DNA from: Synergistaceae bacterium
GTDB taxonomy: Bacteria; Synergistota; Synergistia; Synergistales; Aminobacteriaceae
DNA: 9,011 nt
Direction: 5' to 3'
Assembly: GCA_017458545.1 (NCBI GenBank)
Contig: JAFTBA010000277.1
Location: 1-9,011 of the forward strand
Below the pieces are notes generated by a model. The model was given only the letters and a program-made list of their open reading frames with translations. It made no database searches and was not told the DNA's origin. Numbering within the stretch: the stretch's first letter is position 1; every line of letters starts with the position of its first letter. Below are positions 6,542 through 9,011 of this stretch, piece after piece. A program made the translations under genes and the position numbers.

Positions 6542-6565
6542 CCCTCCCGTGAATTATAGGGAGGG
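6542..6565. terminator. Bidirectional terminator between convergent genes
   Basis: CCCTCCC (6542-6548) and GGGAGGG (6559-6565) form a perfect 7-bp GC stem with a 10-base loop. It lies 21 bases after the plus-strand stop and 26 bases after the minus-strand stop of the EF-G-like gene. The plus tail is CTTTGTGTTGT and the minus tail TTCTTTAATTT, both moderately T-rich, so it can serve both directions. Confidence 0.8.
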
Positions 6566-6591
6566 CTTTGTGTTGTCCGGGTAAAAACGAA

Positions 6592-8682
6592 TTATTCTTC
6601 TTCTTCGTCTTCCTTCTTGTGGGCAGCAATGACCTTCTTAGCGATGTCATTGGGGACTTCCTCATAATGCGAGTACTCCATCGAGAATGATCCCTCGCCC
6701 GATGTCATTGACCTCAAATCAGTTGCATACCTGAACATTTCAGCCAAAGGCACCTGCGCTTTAACAACCTGTAATTTCCCGTGACCTTCCATTCCCATTA
6801 CACGGCCTCTGCGCGAATTGAAGTCCCCCATTACATCACCCATAAACTGATCGGGCACTGTAACTTCAACGTCCATCACAGGCTCAAGCAATACGGGGTT
6901 AGCGTCCATAATACCCTTACGGAATGACAGCCTCGTTGCGAGTTTGAACGACATTTCAGAGCTGTCAACATCATGATACGAACCGTAGTACAGTTCCGCG
7001 CTGAAGTCAACAACAGGGAATCCTGCTAACGGCCCTGAAGTCATGTACTCCCTCAGGCCCTTCTCAACAGCAGGAATGAAATTACGCGGTACTGCTCCGC
7101 CAACAACACTGTCAATAAACTCAAAACCTGCTCCGCGTTCCAACGGACGGTAACGAATGTATACATCTCCGTACTGACCGTGACCGCCTGACTGCTTCTT
7201 GTGTTTGCCCTGAGCCTCTGACATCTTGCGTATGGTCTCGCGGTAAGGTACCTGCGGTGTCCTCGTGTCAAGATCAACATTGTAACGTTCCTTCAGTTTC
7301 GCAAGCACTATGTTTATGTGCATGTCTCCCATTCCTGAAAGCACGTTATCCCGGGTCTCAGCGTTCTTCTCAAACGTTAACGAGCAATCCTCTTCAAGTA
7401 TTCTTGAGACTGCATTGCCGAGTCTGTCCTCATCAGCACGTGTCTTAGCACTGACAGCAACACTGTATACCGGTTTAGGGAACTCAATCGCAGGGAACTG
7501 CGCCGTAAAGCCTCCTTTTGTTGCTAACGTATGGCCGACTCTCGCGCTCTGTAACTTAGGAATCGCTACTATATCTCCTGCTATTACTTCTTTAACGTCC
7601 CTGCCGTCCTTGCCCGTCATTACTTTGAATGACGATATGCGTTCGTCTTCACCCTTGTTGACGTTGAAAATGTTGCTTCCCTCTGATGATAATGTGCCTG
7701 AGTAAACTCTGATGAATGAGAGTTTACCGACAAAAGCATCAGCCATTACCTTAAAGCACAACGCCGAGAACGGTGCATCTGTCTTAGGCTCAACTGTAAC
7801 TTTCTTGTCGCCCTCAAACGCCTCAACCGCTCCTATGTCAACTGGTGAAGGGAAGTAATCGGCTATGAAGTCCATGAACTGAGGTACACCGATGTTAGCA
7901 GTAGCAGAGAGTGCGAAGACAGGCATTATGCGTTTAGAGGCTATAGCTTTCTTGAGAGTGCGTTCAAAATCTGACTCCGAAACCGTTTCACCCTCAAGAT
8001 ACTTCTCCATGAGCTCATCGTCCATTTCAACAGCTGCTTCAACAAGTGCTTCACGTGCCGACTCTGCTTCATCGGCCAAGTCTGAAGGAATTTCACCCTC
8101 AGTAAATTTCCCTGAACCGTCGGGCTTATAGGTATATGACTTGCTTTTGAGAACGTCAACGATACCCGTGAATTTTTCGCCTGCTCCTATCGGCAGGAAA
8201 ACGGGTAAAGCATTCTGAGAGAACTGCGACTTAATGTCACCGAGTACTTTGTTGAAGTCGGCGTTTTCTCTGTCCATTTTCGAGACGACGAATGAGACGG
8301 GAGCGTTATGATGTTCTGCGTATTCCCAAGCCTTAGAGGTCTGGACTTCGATTCCGCCCACGCTGCTTACGAGTATCACTGCAGTGTCGGCGACTCTTAT
8401 TGCAGCACTCATTTCGCCCGTGAAATCAGCGTAACCGGGAGCGTCAAGAACGTAGAAAGTTTTGCCTTTTCTTTCGAGAGTGAGCAGTGAAGTGCTGATA
8501 GAGATGTTGCGTTTCTGTTCTTCCGACTGGAAATCGCTGACTGTGTTGCCGTTCTGAACATTACCCATACGGGTGATGTTACCGTTGTCGAATAACATTG
8601 CTTCAGCGAGTGAGGTTTTACCTGCTCCGCCGTGAGCGCATAGGGCGAAGCTCCGTGTGTCTTCGGGTTTACGTACCCCCAT
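6592..8682 (-). CDS. fusA: Elongation factor G-like translational GTPase
   Basis: This 696-residue protein has the complete five-domain architecture of EF-G, the GTPase that drives tRNA-mRNA translocation. G motifs are P-loop AHGGAGKT (16-23), switch I RNIS (58-61), DAPGY (80-84), SKMD (134-137) and SAT (259-261). Domain II spans about 300-390, domain III about 403-480, and domain IV includes SGGHGQYGDV (498-507) and the tip loop HDVDSS (570-575). Domain V contains NSRRGRVMGME (622-632). Canonical EF-G has RGIT, DTPGH and NKMD; here switch I Thr is Ser, the catalytic switch II His is Tyr, and Asn of NKxD is Ser. It stands alone and not in a ribosomal protein operon, so it is probably an EF-G2/FusA2-type paralogue and its translocase role is uncertain. 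An acidic tail (EDEEEE) ends it. ATG 8680-8682 follows GGGAAGGTG by nine bases; the earlier GTG at 8692 overlaps that binding site and was rejected. Confidence 0.9.
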   Translation of the reverse strand: MGVRKPEDTRSFALCAHGGAGKTSLAEAMLFDNGNITRMGNVQNGNTVSDFQSEEQKRNISISTSLLTLERKGKTFYVLDAPGYADFTGEMSAAIRVADTAVILVSSVGGIEVQTSKAWEYAEHHNAPVSFVVSKMDRENADFNKVLGDIKSQFSQNALPVFLPIGAGEKFTGIVDVLKSKSYTYKPDGSGKFTEGEIPSDLADEAESAREALVEAAVEMDDELMEKYLEGETVSESDFERTLKKAIASKRIMPVFALSATANIGVPQFMDFIADYFPSPVDIGAVEAFEGDKKVTVEPKTDAPFSALCFKVMADAFVGKLSFIRVYSGTLSSEGSNIFNVNKGEDERISSFKVMTGKDGRDVKEVIAGDIVAIPKLQSARVGHTLATKGGFTAQFPAIEFPKPVYSVAVSAKTRADEDRLGNAVSRILEEDCSLTFEKNAETRDNVLSGMGDMHINIVLAKLKERYNVDLDTRTPQVPYRETIRKMSEAQGKHKKQSGGHGQYGDVYIRYRPLERGAGFEFIDSVVGGAVPRNFIPAVEKGLREYMTSGPLAGFPVVDFSAELYYGSYHDVDSSEMSFKLATRLSFRKGIMDANPVLLEPVMDVEVTVPDQFMGDVMGDFNSRRGRVMGMEGHGKLQVVKAQVPLAEMFRYATDLRSMTSGEGSFSMEYSHYEEVPNDIAKKVIAAHKKEDEEEE

Positions 8683-8702
8683 AGTGATAAACACCTTCCC
8701 TG

Positions 8703-8731
8703 TTAATATGTCTATAGATAATGGTATTATA
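8703..8731. promoter_or_regulatory. Overlapping divergent promoters with a shared -10 region
   Basis: On the plus strand TTAATA (8703-8708) is followed after 16 bases by an extended -10 TGGTATTAT (8722-8730), driving the zinc finger gene. On the minus strand TATAAT (8731-8726) lies on nearly the same bases and would start transcription about 37 bases before the EF-G-like ATG; no good minus -35 is visible. The whole gap between the two start codons is 79 bases, so both promoters must sit here. Confidence 0.5.
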
Positions 8732-8761
8732 TTACAACTCGTGATTTTGAAGGAGGCAATT

Positions 8762-8989
8762 ATGTGTCCGGGCTGTAAAAATAATAAGATGACTAATTCG
8801 TTGACTGTATATTTTGCGAATACTGAGAGCTGTTACGTGATTATTGAGAACGTTCCGTGCAGGAAGTGCAGTCAATGCGGAGAAGAATTTTTTACTGCGT
8901 CAGTTATGAATCGAATTGATGAAATTCTTGAAGGAATAAAAAATGTTTCGGGTAAGATTTTCATCACAGACTATCAGCAGGCAGCGTAA
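8762..8989 (+). CDS. YgiT/MqsA-type zinc finger protein, possible antitoxin
   Basis: This is a 75-residue protein starting MCPGCKN with a second CSQCGEE motif; C2/C5 and C36/C39 are the likely zinc ligands, and C24 and C33 are extra. A short amphipathic helix (about 47-60) and a strand-like end (KIFITDYQQ) follow. This matches the YgiT-type zinc finger seen at the N-terminus of MqsA antitoxins and in small stand-alone proteins often paired with a toxin. The C-terminal helix-turn-helix DNA-binding domain of full MqsA is absent. No toxin gene lies upstream, since the neighbour there is the divergent EF-G-like gene; one could start beyond the window's right edge, only 22 bases away. AAGGAGG five bases before the ATG strongly supports this start, and an upstream in-frame ATG at 8657 inside the EF-G-like gene is not needed. 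Antitoxin function is inference. Confidence 0.75.
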   Translation: MCPGCKNNKMTNSLTVYFANTESCYVIIENVPCRKCSQCGEEFFTASVMNRIDEILEGIKNVSGKIFITDYQQAA

Positions 8990-9011
8990 CAAAATATATA
9001 ATAATTCGTGA

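Noticed and set aside
7310..7705. Plus-strand reading frames inside the EF-G-like gene and similar ones antisense to mglC and mglA
   Set aside because: They are shadows of strongly conserved genes, with Ser/Leu/Pro-rich compositions typical of antisense frames and no proper start context.
1..9011. CRISPR, insertion sequence, phage, tRNA or defence system content
   Set aside because: No repeat arrays, transposase or integrase reading frames, terminal inverted repeats or tRNA-like folds were seen; all long reading frames are accounted for.

Overview
The window reads as a chromosomal segment of an anaerobic, probably diderm bacterium of moderate GC content. The lineage cannot be fixed from the sequence; Synergistota is my best guess, with low confidence. 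The diderm inference rests mainly on one sugar-binding protein with a plain signal peptidase I signal and no lipid-anchor cysteine, which fits a periplasm. No mobile element, CRISPR array, tRNA or rRNA is visible.

Region 1 (about 57-5117, minus strand) is a complete galactose/glucose (methyl-galactoside) ABC importer operon, transcribed right to left as mglB - mglB - mglA - mglC. There are two tandem paralogous periplasmic binding proteins, and both keep all ten sugar-contacting residues known from E. coli MglB. A GC-rich hairpin with a T-rich tail lies between the two mglB copies and probably lowers expression of everything downstream of the first. mglB/mglA overlap by 4 bases, the mglC ribosome binding site contains the mglA stop codon, and a terminator ends the operon.

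Region 2 (4966-5302) is the divergent control region. It holds a candidate mgl promoter, a 20-bp dyad, a leader whose CCGTGA/TCACGG segments can pair in mutually exclusive ways, and a separate plus-strand promoter with a palindrome.

Region 3 (5303-6520, plus strand) is a two-gene unit: a very small FmdB-type zinc ribbon protein and a 348-residue protein of unknown function with a charged helical segment and a C-terminal membrane anchor. A bidirectional terminator separates it from the convergent gene.

Region 4 (6592-8989) has a stand-alone elongation factor G-like GTPase on the minus strand with non-canonical switch residues (Tyr in place of the catalytic His, SKxD in place of NKxD). Divergent to it on the plus strand is a 75-residue YgiT/MqsA-type zinc finger protein. 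The two promoters appear to share one overlapping -10 element.

I found no undescribed multi-gene system. The points most worth a second look are the mgl leader and attenuator, the different export signals of the two binding proteins, the altered EF-G paralogue, and the zinc ribbon/tail-anchored pair.
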